Assembly (NCBI GenBank): GCA_964444975.1
Contig: CAYUJD010000006.1
Location: 1 to 64,000 of the forward strand
Direction: 5' to 3'
Source: VBAS01 sp964444975
Lineage (GTDB): Bacteria > Bacteroidota > Bacteroidia > Chitinophagales > Chitinophagaceae
DNA length: 64,000 nt
Every line of letters starts with the position of its first letter. Within the stretch, counting starts at the first letter, position 1. A program made the position numbers and the translations under genes. Of the stretch, positions 42,097-51,327 are shown in pieces. Below the pieces are notes generated by a model that saw only the letters and a list, made by a program, of their open reading frames with translations, searched no databases and was not told the DNA's origin.

Positions 42097-42176
42097 CCCC
42101 CCCTAACCTCCTAAAGGGGGAATAAGGGCGGTATTTACCACTATAAAGAATAATAAGCCCCTTTAGGGGTTTGGGG
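42096..42176. repeat. REPIN-like palindrome pair between nuoK and nuoL
   Basis: Arm 1 at 42096-42127 (CCTCCTAAAGGGGGAATAAG end) and inverted arm 2 at 42157-42176 (CCCCTTTAGGGGTTTGGGG). About 30 bp separate the arms. The element starts in the nuoK stop codon and ends one base before the nuoL ATG. Confidence 0.78.
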
Positions 42177-42177
42177 T

Positions 42178-44082
42178 ATGAAAAACGCATTGGAATTAGC
42201 TTATCTCGTTCCGCTGTTTCCGCTGATCGGTTTCCTGGTCATCGGACTGGGAAGGAAGTTATTATCAAAATCACTTACCGGCATCATCGGCTGCGGAGTG
42301 ATTTTTCTTTCTTTTGTTGTCAGTGTGTGGATTTTTTTGGAGGTAAAAGAGGGCAACAGCCATGTGGCTGATTATTTCAATTTTATTTCTGCCGGATCGC
42401 TAAAAATTCCTTTTGCATTTCAAATTGATGCGCTTTCCACTTTGTTTCTTTTAATCATTACCGGTATCGGGTTTCTCATTCATGTTTATTCGGCCAGCTA
42501 CATGCATCATGAAAGCCCGGAGCATTTTGCCCGCTATTTTTCTTACCTCAACCTGTTTGTGTTCTCCATGCTGCTGCTGGTGATGGGCGCCAATTTTGTC
42601 ATTCTTTTTATCGGCTGGGAAGGCGTGGGACTCTGTTCTTACCTGCTAATCGGGTATTGGTTTAAAAACACAGAATACAATTATGCCGCCCGCAAGGCCT
42701 TTATCATGAACCGTATCGGCGACCTGGCTTTTCTTATCGCCATTTTCATGATTATTGCTAAAGTGGGCAATGCAAACTTCAGCGAAGTGTTTGCTTTTGC
42801 CAAAGGTGAAGTGCAGGATAAAAGTTTTTCTGCAGCAGAAATTACAGCCATCACACTGTTGCTTTTTGTCGGCGCCACAGGTAAAAGTGCGCAGATACCT
42901 TTATACACATGGCTGCCCGATGCCATGGCGGGTCCTACGCCGGTGTCGGCATTGATTCACGCTGCCACCATGGTGACCGCCGGTGTGTACATGATTGCAA
43001 GAACCCATGTGCTGTATTCAATGAGTGAGGTGGCGCAGAATGTAGTTGCCATTACCGGCCTGGCCACGGCCCTTCTGGCTGCGACAATTGCCCTTAAACA
43101 AAACGACATAAAAAAAGTGTTGGCTTACTCCACTGTCAGCCAGCTCGGGTATATGTTCCTGGCCCTGGGTGTTGGCGCTTACAGCGCTGCCGTGTTTCAT
43201 GTGATGACGCATGCTTTCTTTAAAGCGCTTTTGTTTCTCGGCAGCGGCAGTGTGATTCATGCCATGGGTGGCGAGCAGGACATTCGTAAGATGGGCGGCT
43301 TAAGTAAAAAACTGAAGCTGACTTTTTTCACTTTCACCATCGGATGTATTGCTATTGCAGGCATTCCACCCTTCAGCGGTTTCTTTTCCAAAGATGCCAT
43401 CCTGCTGAGTGTATTTGAAAAAAATCCCGTGCTGTACGGCTTTGCACTCTTTGGTGCATTGCTTACTGCATTTTACATGTTCCGTTTGCTGTTTGTAACC
43501 TTTACAGGAAAATTCAGGGGCACAGAGGCACAGGCTCATCACCTGCATGAAAGTCCGGCATTGATGACTGTGCCGCTCGTGATTCTTGCTGTATTATCAT
43601 TTGCCGGAGGGTTTGTGGGAATTCCTGAAGTGCTGGCAACAGGCGGAGACAAAATCACCGGATTTCTTTCACCGGTGATTGCGAAACATGAAGAACATTT
43701 TGTTACTCATTCCACAGAATATGCATTGATGGGTATATCAACCGTGCTTGTATTAATCACCATTGCTTTTGCATGGTATCGTTTCAAAGTTTATCAGCCT
43801 AAAGAAGAAATGGGCTTTGGAAAATTGCTGGAGAACAAATGGTATGTGGATGAGCTGTACGATAAAATCATTGTAAACCCGCTGATGAAGTGTGCGGGTT
43901 TCCTGAATAACTTTTTTGAAAAATATATTGTGGATGGCCTGGTAAACGGCGTGGGCAAAGCAGTGAACTATGGTAGCCGTCAGCTTCGCCTGGTGCAAAG
44001 CGGGCAGGTGGGCAGCTATGTGCTGCTGATGGTGTTATCGATTTTGATATTGCTGCTGTACCAGTTTTTTCTTAAAAAATGA
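42178..44082 (+). CDS. nuoL: NADH-quinone oxidoreductase subunit L
   Basis: A 634-residue antiporter-like proton channel at the distal end of the membrane arm. GWEGVGLCSYLLIGYWF with the key Glu, KSAQIPLYTWLPDAMAGPTPVSALIHAATMVTAGVY with Lys and His of the proton path, and SQLGYMFLALG. The C-terminal lateral helix and last membrane segment are present (FLNNFFEKYIVDGLVNGVG and on). Full length. Confidence 0.97.
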   Translation: MKNALELAYLVPLFPLIGFLVIGLGRKLLSKSLTGIIGCGVIFLSFVVSVWIFLEVKEGNSHVADYFNFISAGSLKIPFAFQIDALSTLFLLIITGIGFLIHVYSASYMHHESPEHFARYFSYLNLFVFSMLLLVMGANFVILFIGWEGVGLCSYLLIGYWFKNTEYNYAARKAFIMNRIGDLAFLIAIFMIIAKVGNANFSEVFAFAKGEVQDKSFSAAEITAITLLLFVGATGKSAQIPLYTWLPDAMAGPTPVSALIHAATMVTAGVYMIARTHVLYSMSEVAQNVVAITGLATALLAATIALKQNDIKKVLAYSTVSQLGYMFLALGVGAYSAAVFHVMTHAFFKALLFLGSGSVIHAMGGEQDIRKMGGLSKKLKLTFFTFTIGCIAIAGIPPFSGFFSKDAILLSVFEKNPVLYGFALFGALLTAFYMFRLLFVTFTGKFRGTEAQAHHLHESPALMTVPLVILAVLSFAGGFVGIPEVLATGGDKITGFLSPVIAKHEEHFVTHSTEYALMGISTVLVLITIAFAWYRFKVYQPKEEMGFGKLLENKWYVDELYDKIIVNPLMKCAGFLNNFFEKYIVDGLVNGVGKAVNYGSRQLRLVQSGQVGSYVLLMVLSILILLLYQFFLKK

Positions 44083-44129
44083 GTAATGAATAATTGCAGT
44101 TGAAAAAATAGTCAGGAATTTCATAAAAG

Positions 44130-45608
44130 ATGCTTTCATTATTATTGATATTGATTCCTTTGCTTTCCGGCCTTGCTGCTTTTTTCCTGAGAAAAGAAAA
44201 TGCGGCAAGGTGGCTGGCATTGCTTGCTTCGCTTGTTACACTGGCAGTTTCGTTGCTGGGTCTTACTGTTCTGAATAAAGCCGACCTGCTTCAGTACAAA
44301 ACAGACTGGTTGCCGGGATTGGGCAGCAGTTTTTCCGTAAAGCTTGATGGAATGGGCCAGTTGCTTAGCCTGCTAACAGCTATCACGTTTCCCTTAATTT
44401 ATATCAGCACCTGGCAGCGTGAGTATAAAAATGCCCACAATTTTTTTGCCCTGATGCAGCTTTCGCAGGCAGGATTGATGGGGGTGTTTCTGGCCATGGA
44501 TGCACTGCTGTTTTATTTCTTCTGGGAGCTGGCGCTGATACCCGTGTATTTTCTCTGTTCCATCTGGGGCGCCGAAAGAAGAATTGCAGCCACCTTCAAA
44601 TTTTTTATTTACACTTTTCTTGGCTCGGTGCTTATGCTGGTTGGGTTGATTTACCTGCAGGGGCAGACGGCCGATAATTCATTTGACATAAATTCTTTTT
44701 ACAGCATTGCCCTGAGCAATAAAACCCAGAACTGGGTTTTCTGGCTGATGTTTGTTGCTTTTGCCATCAAAATTCCCGTATTTCCTTTTCATAGCTGGCA
44801 GCCCGACACGTATGAACAGGCGCCCACTGCCGTCACCATGGTGCTGAGTGCAGTGATGGTGAAGATGGGTGTATTTGCACTGCTGCGCTGGCTGCTGCCG
44901 GTGTTGCCGTTCGGTTCTTTTGCATACGGTGAAAAAATGGTAACAATGTGGGTGGTGGCCGGCATGATTTACGCATCGTTGCTGGCCCTGCGGCAGGATG
45001 ATATGAAGCGGCTGGTGGCTTATTCATCCATTGCTCACCTCGGGCTGATGGTGATAGCCGTTTTTGCCGAATCAGAAATTGCTGTGCAGGGAGTGATGAT
45101 ACAGATGTTTAATCACGGCATCAATATTCTCGGGCTTTGGGTGATTGTGGAAATACTGGAACGGAAATACAACACAAGAAAACTTTCTGAGCTGGGCGGA
45201 CTTGCACAAAAAGCGCCGGTTATGGCCATGTTGTTTGGCATTATAGCACTCGCCAATATTGCCCTGCCGCTCACCAATGCTTTTGTAGGTGAGTTTATGA
45301 TGTTCACGGGTATATTTACATCGGCCATTTCGGAGTATGAATATTTCACCGTGCCGGCGGCAGGCATCTGTATTATTCTTGGCGCAGTGTACACGTTGCG
45401 CATGGTGCAAAAGGTAATTTATGGTGATTTAAATGCTTTGACTGCAAACGGCACCGACATTGGCCTTAATGAAAAACTGGTGCTGGGTATAATTGTGATT
45501 CTGATTGTGTGGGCTGGTGTGTACCCGCAGCCTTTTCTTGAGTTGACAAAGGACACAACCAATTTTATTTTAAACGAATCCAGTGTGATTCAATTTTTAA
45601 AAAAATAA
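44130..45608 (+). CDS. nuoM: NADH-quinone oxidoreductase subunit M
   Basis: A 492-residue antiporter-like subunit (ND4 type). FFWELALIPVYFL contains the conserved Glu, FAIKIPVFPFHSWQPDTYEQAPTAVTMVLSAVMVKMGVF the Lys/His path, and YSSIAHLGLMV the second half. Fourteen or so helices, full length. Confidence 0.97.
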   Translation: MLSLLLILIPLLSGLAAFFLRKENAARWLALLASLVTLAVSLLGLTVLNKADLLQYKTDWLPGLGSSFSVKLDGMGQLLSLLTAITFPLIYISTWQREYKNAHNFFALMQLSQAGLMGVFLAMDALLFYFFWELALIPVYFLCSIWGAERRIAATFKFFIYTFLGSVLMLVGLIYLQGQTADNSFDINSFYSIALSNKTQNWVFWLMFVAFAIKIPVFPFHSWQPDTYEQAPTAVTMVLSAVMVKMGVFALLRWLLPVLPFGSFAYGEKMVTMWVVAGMIYASLLALRQDDMKRLVAYSSIAHLGLMVIAVFAESEIAVQGVMIQMFNHGINILGLWVIVEILERKYNTRKLSELGGLAQKAPVMAMLFGIIALANIALPLTNAFVGEFMMFTGIFTSAISEYEYFTVPAAGICIILGAVYTLRMVQKVIYGDLNALTANGTDIGLNEKLVLGIIVILIVWAGVYPQPFLELTKDTTNFILNESSVIQFLKK

Positions 45609-45655
45609 CCCGGCTCCCCTTCTTTGCCGCAGGCGGAGAAGGGGTAGGGGGTGAG
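45609..45655. repeat. G+C-rich palindrome between nuoM and nuoN
   Basis: CCGGCTCCCCTTCT, a short loop with GCCGCAGGCGG, then AGAAGGGGTAGGGGGTGAGG, about a 14-bp stem. It resembles the element inserted after nuoC. Confidence 0.65.
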
Positions 45656-45659
45656 GCTT

Positions 45660-47033
45660 ATGAATGCATTAATTCTTTCGGCAGTAATGGGAGTGCTGAT
45701 GATGTTCAGCAGCATCATGCTGAAACAGAAATCCGCTATCCGCACTGTGGCCATTGCCGGGCTTCTTGTTTCGCTTGTTTTCAATGTGCTGGAGACTTAC
45801 GGCTTTCATCTTTTCAGCATCAACAGCTACGGCATGCTGCGCTTCGACCGCTTTGCGCTTTTCTTCAGCACACTTGCCATGGCCTGCATGCTCATCTTCT
45901 TCCTGCTTTCGGTAAAGGAGATGGAAAAGGTGGGAATGAATTATGCCGATTACTTTGCGCTGTTGTTTTTTATTCTCAGCGGTATTATCCTGGCTGCTTC
46001 TTTTCATTCGCTGCTCATCCTTTTTCTTGGCATTGAAATCATCTCCATCCCGCTGTATATTCTTACCGGCAGCGATAAGCGCAACCTGAAGAGCAATGAA
46101 GCCGCGTTAAAATATTTTCTGCTCGGCGCTTTTTCCACCGGGCTTTTGCTGATGGGTATCACGCTTATTTACGGCAGCACCGGCACGTTTATGATTGACA
46201 GCATCACCACGGCAGAAACAATACCCGCTGTACTGCTGAATGCCGGCGTACTGCTGCTGATGTTTGCCATGGCATTCAAGGTATCGGCAGCGCCATTTCA
46301 TTTCTGGACGCCGGATGTGTACGACGGGGCGCCTACTGTGTTCACCTCCTTCATGGCCACCATTGTGAAGGCGGCAGCTTTCATCGCTTTTATCAGGCTT
46401 TTCTACTTTTCATTCGGCAATATTCACGACAGCTGGAAACTGGTAATGGCAATACTTACTGCGCTGACTTTATTTATAGGCAACATCACAGCCGTGTTTC
46501 AGCAAAGCGTCAAACGCATGCTGGCCTACTCCAGCATAGCACAGGCGGGGTTTATGCTGATGGCATTGCTGGCACTGAACACAACAGCCGTGGAAGGAAT
46601 TTTATTATACGCAGCCGCTTACTGTCTTGCCACCATCGGCCTGTTTGCCATCCTGGTAAAAATGAAAGACTATACATTCGAAGGCTTTAATGGTTTTGCA
46701 AAACATCAGCCATTGCTTGCGGCATCTGCCGTCATATTTCTTTTATCTCTCGCCGGTATTCCGCTCACGGCTGGTTTTCTTGCCAAGTTTTACATGATAA
46801 AAGCGGTAGTAATAAGCGGAGGATTTCTGTGGCTGGTGATAACTGCGGTGCTGATGGCAGCCGTCAGTGTCTATTATTATTTCCGGGTGATACAGGCTAT
46901 GTATTTTAAAGAAGGAGAGGCTCAAACCATGGAAGTAAGTGCTTCATTCAAGTGGGTGATATCTTTAGTAGCTGCATTTGTTGTATTGTTAGGAGTTTAC
47001 CCGCAATTATTGCTGAATTGGTTTTATTTCTGA
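45660..47033 (+). CDS. nuoN: NADH-quinone oxidoreductase subunit N
   Basis: 457 residues from ATG 45660 (GTG 45651 lies in the repeat). The ND2-type antiporter subunit: FLGIEIISIPLYILTGSDKRNLKSNEAALKYFLLGAFSTGLLLMGITLIYG, FKVSAAPFHFWTPDVYDGAPTVFTSFMATIVKAAAF, YSSIAQAGFML. Last gene of the operon. No clear terminator follows. Confidence 0.97.
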   Translation: MNALILSAVMGVLMMFSSIMLKQKSAIRTVAIAGLLVSLVFNVLETYGFHLFSINSYGMLRFDRFALFFSTLAMACMLIFFLLSVKEMEKVGMNYADYFALLFFILSGIILAASFHSLLILFLGIEIISIPLYILTGSDKRNLKSNEAALKYFLLGAFSTGLLLMGITLIYGSTGTFMIDSITTAETIPAVLLNAGVLLLMFAMAFKVSAAPFHFWTPDVYDGAPTVFTSFMATIVKAAAFIAFIRLFYFSFGNIHDSWKLVMAILTALTLFIGNITAVFQQSVKRMLAYSSIAQAGFMLMALLALNTTAVEGILLYAAAYCLATIGLFAILVKMKDYTFEGFNGFAKHQPLLAASAVIFLLSLAGIPLTAGFLAKFYMIKAVVISGGFLWLVITAVLMAAVSVYYYFRVIQAMYFKEGEAQTMEVSASFKWVISLVAAFVVLLGVYPQLLLNWFYF

Positions 47034-47103
47034 ACGGGATTATTTCACCAGGTGATTTGCATCAATCTTTTGTGTACCTGTTATGGCCATTCGTGTATTA
47101 ATC

Positions 47104-47133
47104 TTTGCTGTCAACTATCCACCCCTATCTTTG
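47104..47133 (+). promoter_or_regulatory. Promoter of the metzincin protease gene
   Basis: TTTG (47104-47107), 18-nt spacer, TATCTTTG (47126-47133): the best match to the Bacteroidota -33/-7 consensus in the window. It lies 22 bp before the ATG at 47156. Confidence 0.75.
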
Positions 47134-47155
47134 TTTCCCTCAAAAAAGAACTGTT

Positions 47156-49687
47156 ATGAAATCTACCACATGCCGTTTTCTCATTCTTGCTTCATTACTT
47201 TTTGCCGGCAGTATTGCTTTTTCGCAGGTGCGGCCGCAGATTACGGGCGGCGACACCACCCGGCCCACGGGTCAACGACCCACTACGGGTGTAAGACCTT
47301 ATAAGGAAATTATTACCGACAAGGCAGTAACCACTATTGGTTTTTTCAAAGTGCACAAGGTGGAAGATAAATACTACTTTGAAATAACCAACAACCTGCT
47401 CGGCCGCGACATCCTGGTAGTGAACCGCCTTTCAAAAACACAGGCCGGCACCGGCTACGGCGGCGACCAGGTGGGGCAGAATGTAATCCGGTTTGACAAA
47501 GGACCGAACAATAAAATTTTCCTTCGTACCATTTCATATGCAGTGTATGCAAAGGATTCCACATCGCCCATGTTTTCATCCGTTTTAAACAGCAACCTGC
47601 AACCCATTTCTTTTTCATTCGACATACGGGCATTTGGAAAAGACTCGGCAGCCAGCGTGGTGGAGATTACCGATTTTGTAAACGGCGATAATGATGTGCT
47701 TTTTTTCAGCAGTGCCGCCAAAACACAACGGCGGCTTGGTTCGCTGCAGGCTGATAAATCATACATTGTAAGTGTAAAACCCTTCCCCATCAATATTGAA
47801 ATAAAGGCGGTGAAAACATATGGCAGAACCGCAGCGCCAACTACAGGCGGTCCGGGTGGGGGATTTGGAGCACAACCACAACCCACCGGAAATCTGACCG
47901 TGGAAATGAACAGTTCCCTGGTTTTACTGCCAAAAGAACCTATGCAGGCCCGGTATTTTGATCCAAGGGTAGGTTACTTTACCGTAGGTTATACTGATTA
48001 TGATGCCAATCCGCAGGGAGTAAAAGATATTGTGATTGCAAAACGCTGGCGGCTGGAACCGAAACCCGAAGACATGGAGAAATACAAAAGAGGTGAGCTG
48101 GTAGAACCCCAAAAACCCATTGTATTTTATATTGACCCTGCAACGCCAAAGAAATGGATACCCTATTTGATACAGGGAGTAAATGACTGGCAGCCTGCTT
48201 TTGAAAAAGCCGGTTTTAAAAATGCAATCATTGGTAAAATGGCGCCCACAAAAGAAGAAGACAGCACCTGGAGCCTCGAAGATGCCCGCAACTCGGCAAT
48301 TGTTTACAAACCTTCAGATATTCAGAATGCAAGCGGACCAAGTATAGCAGACCCCCGCAGTGGCGAAATAATGGAAAGCCACATCAACTGGTATCACAAT
48401 GTGATGGAACTGCTGCGCAACTGGTACCTGATACAGGCAGCGCCGAACGACCCGCGGGCCCGGCAAATGGAGTTTCCCGACGAACTGATGGGCGAACTCA
48501 TTCGATTTGTGTCTTCACATGAAGTGGGCCATACCATTGGCCTCCGTCACAATTTTGGCTCCAGCTCCTCAGTGCCGGTTGAAAATCTTCGCAACAAAGC
48601 CTGGGTGGAAGCCCATGGTCATACACCTTCCATTATGGATTATGCCCGTTTTAATTATGTGGCGCAGCCGGAAGATAATATCAGCACAGTTGGAATTTTT
48701 CCCCGTATCGGCGACTATGACAAATGGGCTATCGAATGGGGCTATCGCCTTTTTCCTGAATACAAAACTCCGGAAGCTGAAAAAGAACACATGAACAAGT
48801 GGTTATTGGAAAAATTAAAAAACCGCCGCCTGTGGTGGGGCGATGGCGAGAGCAACCAGGATGATCCGCGTTCACAAACCGAAGACCTGGGAGATAATTC
48901 AATTAAGGCAAGTGAGTATGGAATTAAAAATCTTAAGCGGATTGTTCCGGAATTGATGAAATGGACCAAACAGCCCAACGAGGATTTTACCAATCTAAAT
49001 GATATTTACACCCAGGTCACCAGCCAGTTCAGCCGCTATATGGGCCACGTATCCCGAAATGTGGGCGGCATTTATAAAACCCCAAGAGTGGTGGAAGATA
49101 CCGAGCCTGTGTATGAATTTGCACCTAAAGCGAAACAAGCAGAAGCCGTGGCTTTTCTGAACCAGCAGTTGTTTACCACGCCGGGCTGGCTTATTAACAA
49201 CGAAATATTTTCAAGAACCGGCAGCAACCCGCTTACCATTATTGGAAATATACAGGATAATACACTAAACCGCCTGTTTGGTGTAAATACGCTGAACAAA
49301 CTGATAAATGCTGAAAACACCATTGGAAGCAATGCATATAAAATGACCGAACTGTTCAGCGATTTGAAAAAAGGAATCTGGACCGAGCTGCCGGCAAGAA
49401 AGCCGATTGATATTTACCGGCGTAACCTGCAGAAATCGTATGTGAATATTTTAAATAACCTGCTAAACCCTTCCGAAACGCCATCCATCAGCACGGGCGG
49501 TATCAGTTTCACTGTCACACCCGTTGGCGCTGATAAATCAGACATCAGGAGTTTTGTAAGGGCGCACCTTACGGCCCTGCGCAGCGAAGTGCTTGCAGCT
49601 GCAGCCGGCACTGCTGATGCCATGAGCAAGTATCATTTGCAGGATGTGGCCAAGCGGATTGAAAATGCGCTGGACCCGAAAAAGTAA
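47156..49687 (+). CDS. Secreted zinc-dependent metalloprotease (metzincin)
   Basis: 843 residues from ATG 47156. A signal peptide to AFSQ precedes an N-terminal domain of the DUF5117/5118 type, then the catalytic site HEVGHTIGLRH (His455, Glu456, His459, His465), the HExxHxxGxxH zinc motif, with a likely Met-turn in SIMDYARFNY. Helical C-terminal domains follow. Such proteins are common secreted peptidases of Bacteroidota. No T9SS C-terminal signal is evident. Substrate unknown. It starts 122 bp after nuoN with its own promoter. Confidence 0.92.
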   Translation: MKSTTCRFLILASLLFAGSIAFSQVRPQITGGDTTRPTGQRPTTGVRPYKEIITDKAVTTIGFFKVHKVEDKYYFEITNNLLGRDILVVNRLSKTQAGTGYGGDQVGQNVIRFDKGPNNKIFLRTISYAVYAKDSTSPMFSSVLNSNLQPISFSFDIRAFGKDSAASVVEITDFVNGDNDVLFFSSAAKTQRRLGSLQADKSYIVSVKPFPINIEIKAVKTYGRTAAPTTGGPGGGFGAQPQPTGNLTVEMNSSLVLLPKEPMQARYFDPRVGYFTVGYTDYDANPQGVKDIVIAKRWRLEPKPEDMEKYKRGELVEPQKPIVFYIDPATPKKWIPYLIQGVNDWQPAFEKAGFKNAIIGKMAPTKEEDSTWSLEDARNSAIVYKPSDIQNASGPSIADPRSGEIMESHINWYHNVMELLRNWYLIQAAPNDPRARQMEFPDELMGELIRFVSSHEVGHTIGLRHNFGSSSSVPVENLRNKAWVEAHGHTPSIMDYARFNYVAQPEDNISTVGIFPRIGDYDKWAIEWGYRLFPEYKTPEAEKEHMNKWLLEKLKNRRLWWGDGESNQDDPRSQTEDLGDNSIKASEYGIKNLKRIVPELMKWTKQPNEDFTNLNDIYTQVTSQFSRYMGHVSRNVGGIYKTPRVVEDTEPVYEFAPKAKQAEAVAFLNQQLFTTPGWLINNEIFSRTGSNPLTIIGNIQDNTLNRLFGVNTLNKLINAENTIGSNAYKMTELFSDLKKGIWTELPARKPIDIYRRNLQKSYVNILNNLLNPSETPSISTGGISFTVTPVGADKSDIRSFVRAHLTALRSEVLAAAAGTADAMSKYHLQDVAKRIENALDPKK

Positions 49688-49699
49688 AAAATACTGCAC

Positions 49700-49750
49700 A
49701 AGGAATGGTGAATGTTGAGAATTGAACACATTCATCATTCCTTGATTCCT
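49700..49750. repeat. Inverted heptamer array after the protease gene
   Basis: Left arm AAGGAATGGTGAATG (49700-49714) and right arm CATTCATCATTCCTT (49729-49743) pair at 14 of 15 positions. Both are built of 7-mers (GGAATGG, TGAATGT, ATTCATC, ATTCCTT and so on). It could form a hairpin terminator-like structure but has no T tract. Confidence 0.7.
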
Positions 49751-49822
49751 GTTCGGAATTCTTTCCGGTCATCAAATAGCAGGATCCAATTCGGGCAGCT
49801 TTAGTACTTTCGGTGTGCCGAT

Positions 49823-51097
49823 ATGAGATTCCGCGATGTATTTTCACTTTCTTACCGTTCGGTGCGCAGCAACAAGCTTCGCACCGGCCTCACGATTTCC
49901 ATTATTGCCCTTGGCATCATGGCGCTGGTACTGGTTTATACGGCAATCAAAGCTATCAATCAAAAATTCACCGATAGCTTTTCCACCATGGGCGCCAATG
50001 GTTTTACTGTGAGATATAAAGAACGCAATATTCACTTTGGGGATGGCGATGTGGAAATAAAAAAAGAAAAAAAAGGTAAAAAAAAGGAAAAGAAATCCAA
50101 CCTCGGCAAACGGATTACCATTGATGAGGCCGAGCTGTTTCTTAAAAATTACCGGTTCCCGTCAAGCAAAGGCATCTCAGTGTTTGCCAGCCGAAATGCA
50201 CTTATCTCTTACGAAACCAAAAAAACCAGCCCCAATGTTTTTTTGCTTGGCGGCGATGAAAATTTTGTAGTGCTGAACGGGTTTAAAATCCGCAGTGGCA
50301 GAAACCTGAACATGGCCGACATACAATCGGCAAGAAATGTGTGCCTGCTGGGTTATGATGTGGCCAATAAATTGTTCAATCAAAATCCCGACAGGGCGGT
50401 AAATGCCATTGTGCGGGTACAGAATATTCCCTACCGTGTGATTGGCGTGCTCGACAGCCGGGGTTCATCGTTTGGTATGAGCTGGGACAACCGGGTGATT
50501 ACTTCGTACCGCAATATTCATCGCCAGTTCAGTTCCGGCAGTTCATACGTGGTGGCAGTAATGACAGAGGATATAAAAAATGTGGAGGTGGCCATGGGCG
50601 AAGCCGAAGCCGTGTTTCGGGCAGTAAGAAAACTGACTACAACCGAGGAAAATAATTTTGTACTGGACCGTAACGACAGCATTGCAGAAAGGGCCATGCG
50701 CAGCATCGGCTTTATCACCATCTCTGCCACCGTCATTGGGCTTATTACGCTTATAGGCGCCGCCATCGGCCTGATGAATATAATGTTGGTAGCGGTGACG
50801 GAGCGAACCAAAGAAGTAGGCCTGGTAAAAGCAATCGGGGGAAAAAGCCGGATTGTCCGTTTCCAGTTTCTGCTCGAAGCTACCCTCATCAGTGTTATGG
50901 GGGCCATATTTGGAATCATTTTGGGCATCCTGCTGGGCAATGTTATTTCCATACTCATTAATACAGGATTTGTAGTGCCGTGGAATTGGGTGATACTTGG
51001 AATTGTTATCTGCACCATCACCGGCTTACTGGCCGGGCTGTATCCCGCTTTAAAAGCCGGCAGGCTAAACCCGATTGAAGCATTGCGTTATGAGTGA
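49823..51097 (+). CDS. ABC transporter permease, MacB/FtsX type
   Basis: 424 residues. One N-terminal membrane segment (GLTISIIALGIMALVLVYTAI), a large periplasmic MacB-type domain, then three C-terminal segments of the FtsX fold (SATVIGLITLIGAAIGLMNIMLVAVTERTKEVGLVKAIGGK and GLYPALKAGRLNPIEALRYE). The signature ERTKEVGLVKAIG is typical of lipoprotein or macrolide exporters. A very basic insert KKEKKGKKKEKK near residue 80 is unusual. No ATPase gene is adjacent, so the partner is encoded elsewhere. Confidence 0.9.
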   Translation: MRFRDVFSLSYRSVRSNKLRTGLTISIIALGIMALVLVYTAIKAINQKFTDSFSTMGANGFTVRYKERNIHFGDGDVEIKKEKKGKKKEKKSNLGKRITIDEAELFLKNYRFPSSKGISVFASRNALISYETKKTSPNVFLLGGDENFVVLNGFKIRSGRNLNMADIQSARNVCLLGYDVANKLFNQNPDRAVNAIVRVQNIPYRVIGVLDSRGSSFGMSWDNRVITSYRNIHRQFSSGSSYVVAVMTEDIKNVEVAMGEAEAVFRAVRKLTTTEENNFVLDRNDSIAERAMRSIGFITISATVIGLITLIGAAIGLMNIMLVAVTERTKEVGLVKAIGGKSRIVRFQFLLEATLISVMGAIFGIILGILLGNVISILINTGFVVPWNWVILGIVICTITGLLAGLYPALKAGRLNPIEALRYE

Positions 51098-51327
51098 AGT
51101 ATCATAGGGCGCCAAATAAAATAAGTAGTTACAGGCAGTTTTTGCTAACTATTGTTTGGCCTAAACGCATCATTACCGAAGTTTTCCACAAAAAAATTTC
51201 CTTAACTTGTACCCCTTTGGATAAAAAATTTGACGGGGCATTTGGGGCAATTACTGTTTTTTTCCTTAGAATTGTGTCCCTGAAAAATCAACACATCACA
51301 AAATTTTAAACTTTAAAAATTAAGATC

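Noticed and set aside
50056..50110. A-rich stretch in the ABC permease as a frameshift or junction
   Set aside because: The frame stays open through KKEKKGKKKEKK and both flanking parts belong to one MacB/FtsX protein.
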